Notes: a model not told the origin generated them from the letters alone. DNA of 64,000 nt from Pleurocapsa sp. PCC 7327 (GCF_000317025.1 NC_019689.1:1403501-1467500), one strand, 5' to 3'; counted from the first letter of the stretch, positions 24,832 to 34,802 are shown. Made by a program: numbers and translations.

Positions 24832-25904
24832 TAATTGAAAAGGTTGCGAAACAGCAAAATGGGATTTAAAGGACTCAAGATATCGCCAATAGTGCGAAAC
24901 AGATCTCTGGTATTCGTTGCCGACGAATCATAACAAGCGACGCTATCCTTTGGCATGAGCAAGGGATTCTCTTCATTATTATCGGAATTTCGCATTAAAT
25001 CTTCAACGTCGCGCTCGATGGCGATGGTTTTTCCCGTAATGCGATCGGCTCTTACTAAAATAGCTTTTCTATCTTCACTAATATCCGTTCCTCCAGCACA
25101 GTTGGTTGCTACGACGGCGTGACTAAAGCGAGAGCCATAAGGAACGCTAATCCCTTCTTCGCGGTTGCTAACCGCTGCCGATGCGTTATTGGCGGCAGGA
25201 ATGGTGAGATTGGAGACAAAGACCTTGATTCCTGGGGGTGTAATTTGAGAAGGACGCACCAACTCCGGTTGAAAACGATCCGCCCGAGGAACTACAATGC
25301 GATCGCCTGCTATCAGGGGTACGTCCTCTACTGGCTCTCCCGTAAAAACTCCTGATAAATCTATTATCGTCTCGCGATCGCCCCGAATGAGACGGACTTG
25401 ACTGACATCTGCGGTCGGTAATACGCCTCCTGCCGCTCGAATCGCATTGGTTAGATGGCGACGAATGGGATAATTGCCCGTAATTTGCCGAGATTCGGGT
25501 GAAAATGCCGTATTTGCCTCGTTTTTAGTTTCGTTAATCAAAACTCGTCCGGGTTGAAAGGTTTCTCCCGCCACAGTCACTTGTATGGGCGCCCATTTGA
25601 GGACTTGAACGCTCAATTGCAATTTGTCGGGAAGAAAAAAACCTTTATCGCTCAAGCTTTGAGACAGTTTGGCTTGAATATCGGGCGGTTCTAATCCAAC
25701 GACAGGTAAAGCGCCCAGATAGGGAATTTCGATCTTGCCATCTTGGTTGACTTCGTAAACGCCAACAAAATATTTATCATTAGGAATAGAAATTTCCAAG
25801 CGATCGCCTGGAGATATTGGTAGAGCTAAACTTGGCGACGACTTCAAAAATGCAACCATCAATATCCCGATTCGTAAAAACCAGTTTTTTTTCATCTTCA
25901 GCAT
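24831..25904 (-). CDS. Wza-type outer-membrane polysaccharide export protein
   Basis: The 357-residue protein has an N-terminal signal peptide (KKNWFLRIGILMVAFLKSS, cleavage near ALA), the Poly_export motif ISPGDRLEISI and VNQDGKIEIPYLG, then two SLBB-like domains (VTVAGETFQPGRVLI, and later VPLIAGDRIVVP). It would form the periplasmic and outer-membrane channel for the polymer. No lipobox Cys is seen after the signal. It overlaps wzx by 7 bp and wzz by 1 bp, which shows tight coupling in the order wzx-wza-wzz-wzy. Confidence 0.9.
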   Translation of the reverse strand: MLKMKKNWFLRIGILMVAFLKSSPSLALPISPGDRLEISIPNDKYFVGVYEVNQDGKIEIPYLGALPVVGLEPPDIQAKLSQSLSDKGFFLPDKLQLSVQVLKWAPIQVTVAGETFQPGRVLINETKNEANTAFSPESRQITGNYPIRRHLTNAIRAAGGVLPTADVSQVRLIRGDRETIIDLSGVFTGEPVEDVPLIAGDRIVVPRADRFQPELVRPSQITPPGIKVFVSNLTIPAANNASAAVSNREEGISVPYGSRFSHAVVATNCAGGTDISEDRKAILVRADRITGKTIAIERDVEDLMRNSDNNEENPLLMPKDSVACYDSSATNTRDLFRTIGDILSPLNPILLFRNLFN

Positions 25905-27178
25905 TTTTGATACAATTTTTGACGCTTAAAAACATAACGGGTTGCCCAAACGGCAAACAAGGGTAAGAAAAGGCAATGAGTTAGTAAAACTGCCATCGCG
26001 ACTCCTACACTCTGCCAATGAACGCCAATGAATAACCCTATCGTAAACAATCCAGTAAAAAGAAGATTCCAGACGAGATCGATTTCTGGCTTGTCTACGG
26101 CTAATAATAATTGGGAGGCAGAATCGGCAAACGGACGAGGAATTGCCGACAGACAAATTAAAATCAAAATAGGAACGGCAACCATCCACTTTTGACCGAA
26201 AATTAGGGGAACATAAAAAGGAGCCAGAAAAGACTGAAGCAGAACTAAGGGAATAATAACCAGCGCGATCGTTTTCAAGCTACTTTGATAGCGCCAGCGA
26301 AATTGAACCAGATTTGATCGCGCATCGCACAGATGCGGGAGCAAAGCTGATTTAATCGAGGAAATAATCCCAAAACTAATGCCAAAACCTGCATTAAAAG
26401 CAAAATAATAAATTCCCAATGCTTCAATACTGAGAAAGCGTCCGACGATGAGGTAGTCTAGGTTGGCACGCAGCGTATTGAGCAATTCAACGCCTAACAC
26501 GCTGCGTCCAAAACGCATTAATTCCCTCCAACGCGTAGTTGTAAATTGTCCCTTGGGTCGCCAGGAATGATTTTTTAAGATACCGTAAACCCAGATAGGA
26601 GCAACTAGCATCTTTGGTAAAACGATCGCCCACATTCCCAATCCAGCAATGGCAAAAACTGCTGATAAAATATTATCGGTGCAAACTTGAAGCATATCCG
26701 TCAGCGCGATCGCCTTAAAGCGCCCTTCTCGTTGAATCAGCGCCGCCTGTACCATTCCCACGGGAAGTAAAAGCAAATTGAACGCCATCCCGCAAATAGG
26801 CACAATCAAGTTATTGTCGCGGTAAAACCAAGCAATAGGAAAGGCCGTCAGACATTGAATGGCAAATAACCCGATAAAGATTGCCCAATTCAGCCAATAC
26901 GCCGATTGAGCCAAGTTTTCAAGTTGTTTTTCCTCTACTTGAATCAGTCGAATGCCAATTCCGTTGCGCGCGAACACCCGGATAAACTCATTCGTCGTGA
27001 GAACGACAGCCGCCAAACCGTAGTCATGGGGGGAAAGAAAGCGAGCTAGAATAATTGTGGTTATCAAGCGCGAAACTCGGATAACTGCGCCCGAACCTCC
27101 TAACCAACCGACATTACGGGCAAAAGGACTGTCTAAGGTTTTGAGTTGGGTTGCGATCGCTCGAAATGAAATTTTCAC
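25898..27178 (-). CDS. Wzx-type flippase (oligosaccharide flippase family)
   Basis: The 426-residue protein is strongly hydrophobic with about twelve to fourteen spans. It starts with an amphipathic stretch and SGAVIRVSRLITTIILARFL, the usual first helix of polysaccharide synthesis (PST/MVIN) flippases, followed by SPHDYGLAAVVLT. It moves undecaprenyl-linked repeat units across the inner membrane. It is the first gene of the wzx-wza-wzz-wzy set, 106 bp downstream of the DRE-TIM synthase start side. Confidence 0.88.
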   Translation of the reverse strand: MKISFRAIATQLKTLDSPFARNVGWLGGSGAVIRVSRLITTIILARFLSPHDYGLAAVVLTTNEFIRVFARNGIGIRLIQVEEKQLENLAQSAYWLNWAIFIGLFAIQCLTAFPIAWFYRDNNLIVPICGMAFNLLLLPVGMVQAALIQREGRFKAIALTDMLQVCTDNILSAVFAIAGLGMWAIVLPKMLVAPIWVYGILKNHSWRPKGQFTTTRWRELMRFGRSVLGVELLNTLRANLDYLIVGRFLSIEALGIYYFAFNAGFGISFGIISSIKSALLPHLCDARSNLVQFRWRYQSSLKTIALVIIPLVLLQSFLAPFYVPLIFGQKWMVAVPILILICLSAIPRPFADSASQLLLAVDKPEIDLVWNLLFTGLFTIGLFIGVHWQSVGVAMAVLLTHCLFLPLFAVWATRYVFKRQKLYQKC

Positions 27179-27284
27179 GTCACTGTTATTCGTGAAGTTT
27201 GCTCGCTATTGAGTGTTCCCATTTCGATCGGTAGAATCGATGCGAAAAGAAATTCTTTGTTTTTTCAGGAAGTTGATATAAAGT

Positions 27285-28463
27285 TCACAATTGCAAAAAT
27301 CCTTGCTCCAATAACTCTAAAATTTCCTCTGTGGAGAAAGAACGTTGTTCTTGAATGGAGAGATTTTTGACAAGCGATCGCAGTCGTTCGTACTGTTCTT
27401 TGGTGAGCGGTTTTTTGAGATGTTGCTCGAAAAGATACTGAAAATTACTAGCACCGCTACACTTGCCAAACCAAATCTCCGGCTTTCCGTAGGGAAAAAT
27501 TGAATAGCTGCGATAATCTTCTAGGAGACTTTTAACATGAATCCCCGTTTCGTGGCGTTGCGCTTGTTGAGAATAGGGCGAATGCGGGCGAATTCCTCGG
27601 AGATCGAGATAGTCTGTTACTTTATTAAGAGCATCATAATCGATTCCTTCTACCTCCCAGCCAAATCGAATTCTCAGACCGTTTAAAACCTGTTCTAGAG
27701 CGACATTTCCCGCTCGTTCTCCAATGCCGCCAAAGGTGCCAGAAACGCCAGAAACCCCCGCTAACACCGCCTGAATGGTGTTTTCGAGTGCCAACCCCAG
27801 ATCGTTGTGGAAATGAACGGCTAAGGGAGCCTGATTAGTATACTCTAAAAGGTCGTGTATCCATACATAAGTTTTTTCTGGCGTCAGGACTCCCACTGTA
27901 TCGCAGAGCAAGAATTGCTCGATATAGGGTTGAAAAGCGCAGATACACTCGACCAGAAAATCAAAATCGGAGCGACTGGCATCCTCGGCAGCAAAGTATA
28001 CTTTTAAGCCAATTTCTGTGGCGTAGCGCAGATGTTTGAGAATTTTGTCGATCGCACTCTGACGAACTTTGTTGATAATGTTTTTGGGAATATTATCATC
28101 TACAGTTTTCCCTTTATAGTCGGGGTTGCGGCGGATTGCCGGATCTCTGAGAAAAAGCAGGCGATCGGAGACGGCATGAAAGAGAATAATCTTGTGTACG
28201 CCGCAAATTTTAGCGCGATCGATAAATCGTCGGTTCATCATCGTCGAGGCGACAACCTTATTATCCAATCCTTCCGCTATCAATGTTTTCACCAAATACT
28301 CTTCAGTTTCATGAATGGCAGGCATGATAGCGATTTGATGTACTCCCGTCCTAGCGATCGAATGTGCTAAAGTTCGCTTAGTTTCACTCTCAAAGAATAG
28401 TCCTGCTTGTTGTTCGCCATCTCGAAGCGTTTCATCAGAAATTATCAACCCGATCGTCTGCAT
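27285..28463 (-). CDS. DRE-TIM (homocitrate/isopropylmalate synthase-like) enzyme
   Basis: The 392-residue protein has the HMGL-like signature ISDETLRDGEQQAGLFF, the metal-binding AVHFHNDLGLALEN and the later QRHETGIHVKSL, all typical of acyl-CoA plus 2-oxoacid condensing enzymes such as homocitrate synthase (NifV), LeuA and citramalate synthase. The LeuA regulatory domain is absent. No nif or leu genes are nearby, so the substrate is unclear. It might make a small acid for a secondary product or a polysaccharide decoration. It is read in the same direction as the wzx operon. Confidence 0.75.
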   Translation of the reverse strand: MQTIGLIISDETLRDGEQQAGLFFESETKRTLAHSIARTGVHQIAIMPAIHETEEYLVKTLIAEGLDNKVVASTMMNRRFIDRAKICGVHKIILFHAVSDRLLFLRDPAIRRNPDYKGKTVDDNIPKNIINKVRQSAIDKILKHLRYATEIGLKVYFAAEDASRSDFDFLVECICAFQPYIEQFLLCDTVGVLTPEKTYVWIHDLLEYTNQAPLAVHFHNDLGLALENTIQAVLAGVSGVSGTFGGIGERAGNVALEQVLNGLRIRFGWEVEGIDYDALNKVTDYLDLRGIRPHSPYSQQAQRHETGIHVKSLLEDYRSYSIFPYGKPEIWFGKCSGASNFQYLFEQHLKKPLTKEQYERLRSLVKNLSIQEQRSFSTEEILELLEQGFLQL

Positions 28464-28810
28464 GATATGAGTTCAACTGTTATCCAACTGAGCAGCCTCT
28501 TAAAAGCCCAATTATAAAGTTAATCTTAAAAGTATAGGAAATATTACTGTATTTTGACATATTACATAGTAAATTATATCCAACTTAATGCGTTATAACG
28601 GGTTAGTAAGGTAATTGGTAAATATTTTGACTGTTTAATAGACATCACTTTCAAAGGAGCTGTTTCCGTAAAAATTTTACGGTCATACTTGGATAAGAAC
28701 GAAGAGAGGAGGGGGTGGGGAGACAAGGGGGAGACAAGGGACTGTGGGGAGAAAACTAACTACTAACTAATCTCCAAAATGATTAAAGATTCAACTTAAG
28801 GAGTAAATTG
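28464..28810. other. intergenic region between divergent genes, G-rich tract
   Basis: About 340 bp separate the divergent DRE-TIM and flotillin-like genes. A G-rich repeat tract (GGGGAGACAAGGGGGAGACA, about 28713-28756) resembles the dispersed tract near 5912. The first 150 bp are AT-rich and must hold the promoters of both sides, but no pair of hexamers stood out. Confidence 0.4.
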
Positions 28811-30601
28811 ATGAACTTTGGAAGTTTGCATGATATCCTCTTCTTTCCAAGTTTAATTGTTGGATTGCTGGTTTTACTTTTCATTAGCATTTGGGCATAT
28901 ACAAGAGTTTATATTATTACCCCAAATAACGAAGCTTTTGTAAGAACTGGAGGCGTAATTTGGAAAGGCAAAACTGTTATTCTCAATGGTGGCTGTATTG
29001 TCTTGCCTAGATTTCACCAAATCACGCGCGTTCCTTTGCGAGAAATTTCTATTGATGTAGAGAGAACTGGCAAACTAGCGGTTCGCACTCAAGATTATTT
29101 GCGAGCCAATATGCGGGTGACATTTTACGTTTGCATTAATCCCAACAAGGATGATGTATTAACGTCTGCTGCTCGTTTGTCCAAACAAGAAAAAATATCC
29201 GATAATGATATCAAAGATGCCTTAGAAAAAAGAGCCGACGGCGCGATTCGTGCCGCAGCGAAAAAGAAGAGTTTGACAGAGATTGATTCTGATAAATTGG
29301 GGTTTGCCAATGAAGTTTTGAATCTGATTCAACAAGATTTAAAGAAAGTCGGACTGACATTGAATAATATCGCCATTTCGGAAATCGAAGAAAGCGATAC
29401 TTACGATGAAAATAACTTTTTCGATGCTCAAGGCATGCGTTTGAGAACCGAAACAATTCAGCGATCGATTCAACAGAAACGAGAAGTCGAATTAAGTACT
29501 AGAGTCGCGATCGAACAACGAGAACTGCAAGCCGAAAAACAATTGCTAGAAATTGCTAAACAAAAAGAAGATGCCAAATTAACCCAACAAAAAGAAATTG
29601 AGTTGCTCAAAGCACAAAGAGAAAGAGAAATTCAAGAAGCAAAAGACCAAGAAGCTGCCACGATCGCTCGCAATAAAATTTGGCAAGAAAAAGCCGTTGA
29701 AGAAGAAAAAATTCAACAACAATTAGCCGTACAACAGAGTCAGATTGAGGCAAATATAGCTCTAGAGGAAGGCAACAAACAACTCAAAGTTGCTGAAATT
29801 ATGCGCCAACAAACGATAGAAGTCTCTCGCTTGCGATCGCAAATCGAAATTGCCCAAGCACAAAGAGAGTCAAAAATCGCTCAACAAGAAGCTGCAATCG
29901 CGATTGCCGAAAAAGAGCGCGATCGCGCCTACGCCGAAGCCGAAAAAGCCAAAGCCGAAACCGCCGTTATCACGGCGATAGAAGTCGAAAAAGCAGAAAG
30001 GGAAAAACGCCTCTCGATGATTTGTGCCGAACAAGAAGCGCAAAAACGTGCCATTGGCGATCGCAACGTCATAGAAATCGATGTTTTCCGTCGCAAGCGT
30101 CAAGCGGAAGTTGCTCGTCAAGCAGCAGAACAAGAAGCCGAAGCCATCCGCTCCCTTGCCGATGCTAACCGCTATCAAGCCACGGCAGAAGCAGAAGGCA
30201 AACGGACGCTTATTGAAGCCGAAAATGCTCTTAGTAATGCCAACCGCACAGCAAAACTAATCGAAGCCATTTTACCCGAACTAGCAGATCGACTGCCAGA
30301 AATCGTCAAAGCTTTAGCACCTCAACCAGGAGTTTTGGGAGATACGCGCATTTATGCGTTTCCAGGAGTAAACGGCAACAATAACAATGGCGCTAGCGAT
30401 ATCAACAAACTATTGCTCTCTACCAGCGGTTTAGCGCTACTCGATACCTTGCTCGATGAAAGCAAATTAGGAAAAGCGATCGATCGAGTCAAGCAATTAC
30501 TCACTTCTGAGGAGAAAAAGTCCTCAGCAACTCTTTCCAATCTACCCCAAGATGAGAACGCGGTGTCTGAAGAAGTTCGGACACATGAGCCATCCGTTTA
30601 A
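28811..30601 (+). CDS. flotillin-like SPFH/Band 7 protein
   Basis: The 596-residue protein has one N-terminal membrane helix (residues about 10-30), an SPFH domain (about 30-200, with ITPNNEAFVRTGG and RVPLREISIDVERTG), and a very long Glu/Ala/Lys/Gln-rich coiled coil (about 210-480), followed by a flotillin-type C-terminus with LPEIVKALAPQPGVLGDTRI. Flotillins build membrane microdomains and scaffold other proteins. The ATG at 28811 has AAGGAG at the right distance. It stands alone. Confidence 0.9.
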   Translation: MNFGSLHDILFFPSLIVGLLVLLFISIWAYTRVYIITPNNEAFVRTGGVIWKGKTVILNGGCIVLPRFHQITRVPLREISIDVERTGKLAVRTQDYLRANMRVTFYVCINPNKDDVLTSAARLSKQEKISDNDIKDALEKRADGAIRAAAKKKSLTEIDSDKLGFANEVLNLIQQDLKKVGLTLNNIAISEIEESDTYDENNFFDAQGMRLRTETIQRSIQQKREVELSTRVAIEQRELQAEKQLLEIAKQKEDAKLTQQKEIELLKAQREREIQEAKDQEAATIARNKIWQEKAVEEEKIQQQLAVQQSQIEANIALEEGNKQLKVAEIMRQQTIEVSRLRSQIEIAQAQRESKIAQQEAAIAIAEKERDRAYAEAEKAKAETAVITAIEVEKAEREKRLSMICAEQEAQKRAIGDRNVIEIDVFRRKRQAEVARQAAEQEAEAIRSLADANRYQATAEAEGKRTLIEAENALSNANRTAKLIEAILPELADRLPEIVKALAPQPGVLGDTRIYAFPGVNGNNNNGASDINKLLLSTSGLALLDTLLDESKLGKAIDRVKQLLTSEEKKSSATLSNLPQDENAVSEEVRTHEPSV

Positions 30602-30684
30602 AAGCAAGTCGTATAGTGAATTGAGGCGATTGATGGTAAAAAAAGATCGGTCTCTAATTAGTTAACAAGACCGAGCTAGTAAAA

Positions 30685-31347
30685 ATGTTACTTGAATTAT
30701 ATCGTAGCAGTTTAGCCAGTCAACTCACACCTGCTCAATTATTAACTCTTTTAGCTGAGCAACAAGCTTTAATTCGCCCAGTTATTAAGCTATTGAAATG
30801 TTATAAATTCGTGGTGTTGGGAGACCGAGAATTTCATAGTGTCGAACTAGCAAGACGGCTTTTATCAAAGAAAGTTAACTTTGTTTTACGTCAACAATAA
30901 GGGACTTTCATCCAACTAAAAAGACAAGCATGGTATTTACTAACCAATTTAAAGAGTTTAGAAGAAGCAATAAAAGCTTATAAACGGCGAGTCTGGATTG
31001 AAGCAATGTTTAAGGATTGTAAAACGGGTGAATATAATTTAGAAGGGTCTAAAGCCTCAATAGAAAGATTGACTCGCTTAGTTTTATTGATGGCGTTCGC
31101 GAAGCGTGCCGGAGGCAATCTCGCCTACACGAGTTCAACCTTAAAAGGCAAAATAATTACAGCGAAGGAACAACAACAATACATCGGTCGCTTGAGAAAG
31201 ATTAAACAATCTTTGACTCCAAACAGTAATTTTTGGCTCGGATTATATGGGGATGTCTGGATAATAACAAGGGAATTTGTTGCCCCTAGGGGAGAAGAAT
31301 TGATGAGACTTAACTCAATAAGCTCCCATTTTATCAGAGAGGGATAA
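30685..31347 (+). pseudogene. IS4-like transposase remnant
   Basis: The start MLLELYRSSLASQLTPAQLL is joined after a deletion to VIKLLKCYKFVVLGDREFHS (second Asp of the DDE triad), stops at TAA 30898-30900, and continues as AWYLLTNLKSLEEAIKAYKR, VWIEAMFKDCKTGEYNLEGS (the Glu region) and LRKIKQSLTPNSNFWLGLYG. The first Asp region is missing. A GC-rich insert FAKRAGGNLA interrupts the conserved helix in frame (31092-31127). It cannot be functional. Confidence 0.75.
31092..31127 (+). repeat. small GC-rich dispersed repeat inserted in frame in the transposase remnant
   Basis: The stretch GGCGTTCGCGAAGCGTGCCG followed by GAGGCAATCTCGCC has much higher GC than the surrounding IS and resembles the short dispersed repeats known in many cyanobacteria. 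It adds about eight codons to the remnant without shifting its frame. Confidence 0.5.
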
Positions 31348-31562
31348 GAGCTATGAACATTATACAGCAAGCTTTCTAGCTGGGTTGTCACCCCGTCAGG
31401 GTTTTCTCTCTATCGTTGTTCTCAAAAAACTCCCCAGCCGCTATCTTGGTATAATCGCAACTTTAGCTGCAAAGATAAGGACTATATTAACAAGTTCTTA
31501 CCGAACAACTTAATCATCACACCTTGCTAACGTTTTCTTCTAAAGCGTAACGATTTTGAGTA

Positions 31563-33308
31563 ATGAGTGAAGCAAACAAGCAATTTGAATATTTTTCCCT
31601 CCGAGTCAAGCCTCTCCTAGAAACTCTCTACGATAAAAAAACTGCCGCCCATTTTTTAGAGCGGTTGTACTATCTCCTCAAAGAACATTTTGCCGATCGC
31701 GTCGATGAAAATTTAAATAAATGGACGGAAAATAACGTTCAACTCATAACCTACGGAGATAGTATCCTCAAAGAAGGCGAAAAACCCTTAGTTACGCTCG
31801 ATCGCTTTTTAGACGAACACATTCGAGATACACTGACAGGCGTTCATATTCTGCCTTTTTTTCCCTACAGTTCCGACGATGGGTTTGCTGTCATCGACTA
31901 TCTCAAAGTCGATCCACAATTAGGAGATTGGGAAGATATTCAACGGATTGCTGGAAAATTTAATTTAATGGTCGATCTCGTCATCAATCACGTTTCCAGC
32001 CAACATGCTTGGTTTGAGCAATTTAAGCAAGGAATTAAGCCGGGATGCGATTATTTTATCGAAGTCGATCCCGCTACCGATTTATCTCAAGTCGTTCGTC
32101 CTCGCAGTACGCCATTGCTAGCTAAAGTCAATACGGTTAAGGGAGAAAAACATGTCTGGGCAACCTTTAGCGAAGATCAAATCGATGTTAATTTTGCCAA
32201 TCCAGAGGTTTTATTGGAGTACGTTAAAATTATTCTTTTCTATATCAAGAAAGGGGCAAAATATATTCGACTCGATGCCGTAGGATTTCTCTGGAAAAAA
32301 ATTGGCACTTCCTGCATTCATTTACCAGAAACTCATACCGTTATCAGGCTTCTACGGGAAATCGTACAAATGCTCGATCCGATGGTAGCTTTAATATCGG
32401 AAACTAACGTCCCCAACCGAGAAAATCTGAGTTATTTTGGCAATCGAAATGAGGCGCACATGATTTATAATTTCAGCCTTCCTCCCCTCATTTTGAATGC
32501 TTTATTACAAGGAAAATCCGATCATTTAAAAACATGGATGATGAGCATGCCTCCTGCGCCTATTGGGTGTGCGTATCTGAATTTTACCGCTTCCCACGAT
32601 GGAATTGGTCTGCGTCCTACTGAAGGATTGTTATACGAAGACGAGTATCAAACCCTGTTAGAAAAGATGCAGGAATTCGGCGGCAAAATCAGCATGAGAA
32701 ATAAATCCGACGGAACCGAAGTTCCTTATGAGGTCAATATTTCTTTCTTCGACGCGATGCAAGGTACTGTTAAAGGTAAGGATAAATGGCAAATTCAGCG
32801 CTTTCTTTGTTCGCAAACGATTATGTTAGCTCTCGAAGGAATTCCAGCTTTTTATATTCATAGTTTATTGGCAACGCCCAACGACCTTGAAGGCGTGGAA
32901 AAAAACGGAAGAAATCGCTCTATTAACCGCTACAAATGGAATTATGAAGAGTTAGAAAAACGCTTAAAAAATCCCAAGTCTCCTCAGTCAATCGTATTAA
33001 AAGAACTCAGCCGACGCATCAAAATTCGTCGCAAACAACCTGCATTTCATCCCAATGCAACTCAATATACTTTGCATCCCTTAAATAAAGCGCTGTTCGT
33101 CTTCTGGAGACAAAGCATTTATCGCGATCAAAGTATTTTCTGCATTAATAATTTGAGCGATCGCACTCAAAAACTTCGTCTCTCTGACTTAAATTTATTT
33201 ATTATCGATCCCTGGTGCGATCTCCTAAGCGGGCATCCAATCGAAAATCTCCACGACAAATTTACCCTCAAGCCCTATCAATGTGCTTGGATTACTAATA
33301 AGTTTTAA
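31563..33308 (+). CDS. GH13 sucrose-phosphorylase-like enzyme (GH13_18)
   Basis: The 581-residue protein follows the sucrose phosphorylase/glucosylglycerate phosphorylase pattern: VHILPFFPYSSDDGFAVIDY, DLVINHVSSQHAWF, YIRLDAVGFLWK (nucleophile Asp238), VALISETNVPN (acid/base Glu280) and FTASHDGIGLRPTEG. It would split a glucoside with phosphate to give glucose 1-phosphate. In cyanobacteria glucosylglycerol or glucosylglycerate are plausible substrates besides sucrose, and sequence alone does not decide. It stands alone after the IS remnant. Confidence 0.88.
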   Translation: MSEANKQFEYFSLRVKPLLETLYDKKTAAHFLERLYYLLKEHFADRVDENLNKWTENNVQLITYGDSILKEGEKPLVTLDRFLDEHIRDTLTGVHILPFFPYSSDDGFAVIDYLKVDPQLGDWEDIQRIAGKFNLMVDLVINHVSSQHAWFEQFKQGIKPGCDYFIEVDPATDLSQVVRPRSTPLLAKVNTVKGEKHVWATFSEDQIDVNFANPEVLLEYVKIILFYIKKGAKYIRLDAVGFLWKKIGTSCIHLPETHTVIRLLREIVQMLDPMVALISETNVPNRENLSYFGNRNEAHMIYNFSLPPLILNALLQGKSDHLKTWMMSMPPAPIGCAYLNFTASHDGIGLRPTEGLLYEDEYQTLLEKMQEFGGKISMRNKSDGTEVPYEVNISFFDAMQGTVKGKDKWQIQRFLCSQTIMLALEGIPAFYIHSLLATPNDLEGVEKNGRNRSINRYKWNYEELEKRLKNPKSPQSIVLKELSRRIKIRRKQPAFHPNATQYTLHPLNKALFVFWRQSIYRDQSIFCINNLSDRTQKLRLSDLNLFIIDPWCDLLSGHPIENLHDKFTLKPYQCAWITNKF

Positions 33309-33335
33309 TCGAGCGATCGGCTAAATACCAGAAAA

Positions 33336-34088
33336 TTATAGCAGTCTTGCCCAGTAGGTAGCCTGCCACGTCAGCAGAAACAAAACCCCGCAGATGAGAG
33401 CGCCCAAGTTCCACTTGACCGACCTCTTGAGTAGGGTTAGCTGTCGATTTGCTTGCATTTCCTCAGCTTCGACAGCTATCTTTCTTTCAGCAATGGCGAT
33501 CGAAGAAGCAACTTGTTTTTTTGCCTCTTCCAACTGTTGAGCATTTTTCACCTCCTGAGCCAGTGGTTGACTGTCGAGGCGGCTCACGAGTTTTTCCAGC
33601 TCTTCTTGTGTCTGAACCAATTCCAATTGGGATTTAACTTGTTGAAACCGAGCTATATCCCTATCGAGTTGGGCACTGATTTCTTTATCGATCTGTCGAT
33701 CGAGCCTTACAGTATTTAACAGTCCCAAAGGAATCAGCAAAAAAAACAGCACTGCCAACAACAAAGCCGACCAAGACAAAAACTTCAAGATAGGTCGCTC
33801 CCATCTCGCTCGCAGATTGGGTTCTCCCAAAAACACCAGCGCTAACCCGATCAAAGGGACGGGAGCTTGTTCGACTAGCGCGCCCAACATCTGCATTTCC
33901 CAGACGGGATTCATAAAGCGCGACGGCATAAAAATTTCAATTAGGTCGAACAACGTTAATGCCAAGAAGCCATAACCGATCCAGTGCAAAAGATTAAGAG
34001 AACGCGATAGACCAGAACTAAACTGCCATAGCTCGTCTACGGTTTCAGTGAGTTTGTCAGTTGGTTTGTTCGTGGATGATTTAGCCAT
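33336..34088 (-). CDS. HpsJ-like protein linked to cyanoexosortase
   Basis: The 250-residue protein has membrane segments near residues 35-52, 75-88, 103-123 and 228-248, with a long charged helical region (125-220: DRQIDKEISAQLDRDIARFQ and following) between the third and fourth. This layout and the starting LNLLHWIGYGFLALTLFDLI match the HpsJ family, named from hormogonium polysaccharide loci. It lies directly after the exosortase partner gene (43 bp) and probably belongs to the same operon. Its molecular role is unknown. Confidence 0.75.
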   Translation of the reverse strand: MAKSSTNKPTDKLTETVDELWQFSSGLSRSLNLLHWIGYGFLALTLFDLIEIFMPSRFMNPVWEMQMLGALVEQAPVPLIGLALVFLGEPNLRARWERPILKFLSWSALLLAVLFFLLIPLGLLNTVRLDRQIDKEISAQLDRDIARFQQVKSQLELVQTQEELEKLVSRLDSQPLAQEVKNAQQLEEAKKQVASSIAIAERKIAVEAEEMQANRQLTLLKRSVKWNLGALICGVLFLLTWQATYWARLL

Positions 34089-34131
34089 TAATTTGACAAT
34101 TACGCTCGCAAAAGTTTGAATAAACCCGAAT

Positions 34132-34791
34132 TTATGGCTTTGGAAAGCGTGGATTCCACCAGTTATACCAGGAAACCCAGATTTTTTCTAGATCCCGATA
34201 GGCAGCTTCAGAAGAAGCATTTGGCACGGCAATGGATAAATGTGCCCACAGACAGCGCTTGTCTCTGAGGGGTTCTTGACCGAGTAGCCAAGGTAATAGA
34301 CGATTCAAGCTGATGTCGTAGAGATACCGATTCTGCTCAAACTGTTCGGCAGTCACTGTACTACTGCCGCGTCGGTTAATGCAGGCGCTCAGGTAAGCTC
34401 TCTGCTGGCGCGCGAAAAGACCGTAAAAGCCTGTCTTCTGATGATGCACGACAAGAGACTGCGCAATCCCAGCGTACTGTTGAATAAAGATTCTGACATC
34501 TCCATTAGTAGCGGTAAAATAACGCATTTCGATATCCAGATTCAAACCGTTCTGTTGATATCGATAGTGCCTTCCAGCAACTAATTTTGGAAACTCGTAA
34601 TTAGATTTGGGCAAGGAACGACTCGCCAGAGGCTGCCATCCTGGTAAGGGCACTTCTGAAGGAAAAACAAAGGAGTCGGCAATGGTACGGTAACTTATCG
34701 TCGGAGCTAGGATTGACTTTCCTAAAACGAACAGAACACCTCCAAAAGTTACGACTAAAAACGAGTATCGGATTTGTTTCCAGAACATCAT
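34132..34791 (-). CDS. cyanoexosortase A system-associated protein
   Basis: The 219-residue protein has a single N-terminal membrane anchor (YSFLVVTFGGVLFVLGKSIL) and a periplasmic domain with PLPGWQPLASR, an EpsI-like RHYRYQQNGLNLDIEMRYF strand and a conserved RGSSTVTAEQF segment. Proteins of this type are found next to cyanoexosortase A and are thought to assist it. It starts 12 bp after the exosortase stop, so the two genes are co-transcribed. Confidence 0.82.
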   Translation of the reverse strand: MMFWKQIRYSFLVVTFGGVLFVLGKSILAPTISYRTIADSFVFPSEVPLPGWQPLASRSLPKSNYEFPKLVAGRHYRYQQNGLNLDIEMRYFTATNGDVRIFIQQYAGIAQSLVVHHQKTGFYGLFARQQRAYLSACINRRGSSTVTAEQFEQNRYLYDISLNRLLPWLLGQEPLRDKRCLWAHLSIAVPNASSEAAYRDLEKIWVSWYNWWNPRFPKP

Positions 34792-34802
34792 CGTTCCCAG
34801 AA

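Larger units (their letters stand above)
30605..31400. mobile_element. internally deleted IS4-like element
   Basis: This region contains the start and the end of an IS4-type transposase gene but lacks much of the middle, so it is a shortened, immobile copy. The borders are estimates. I could not match terminal repeats with certainty. Confidence 0.55.
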
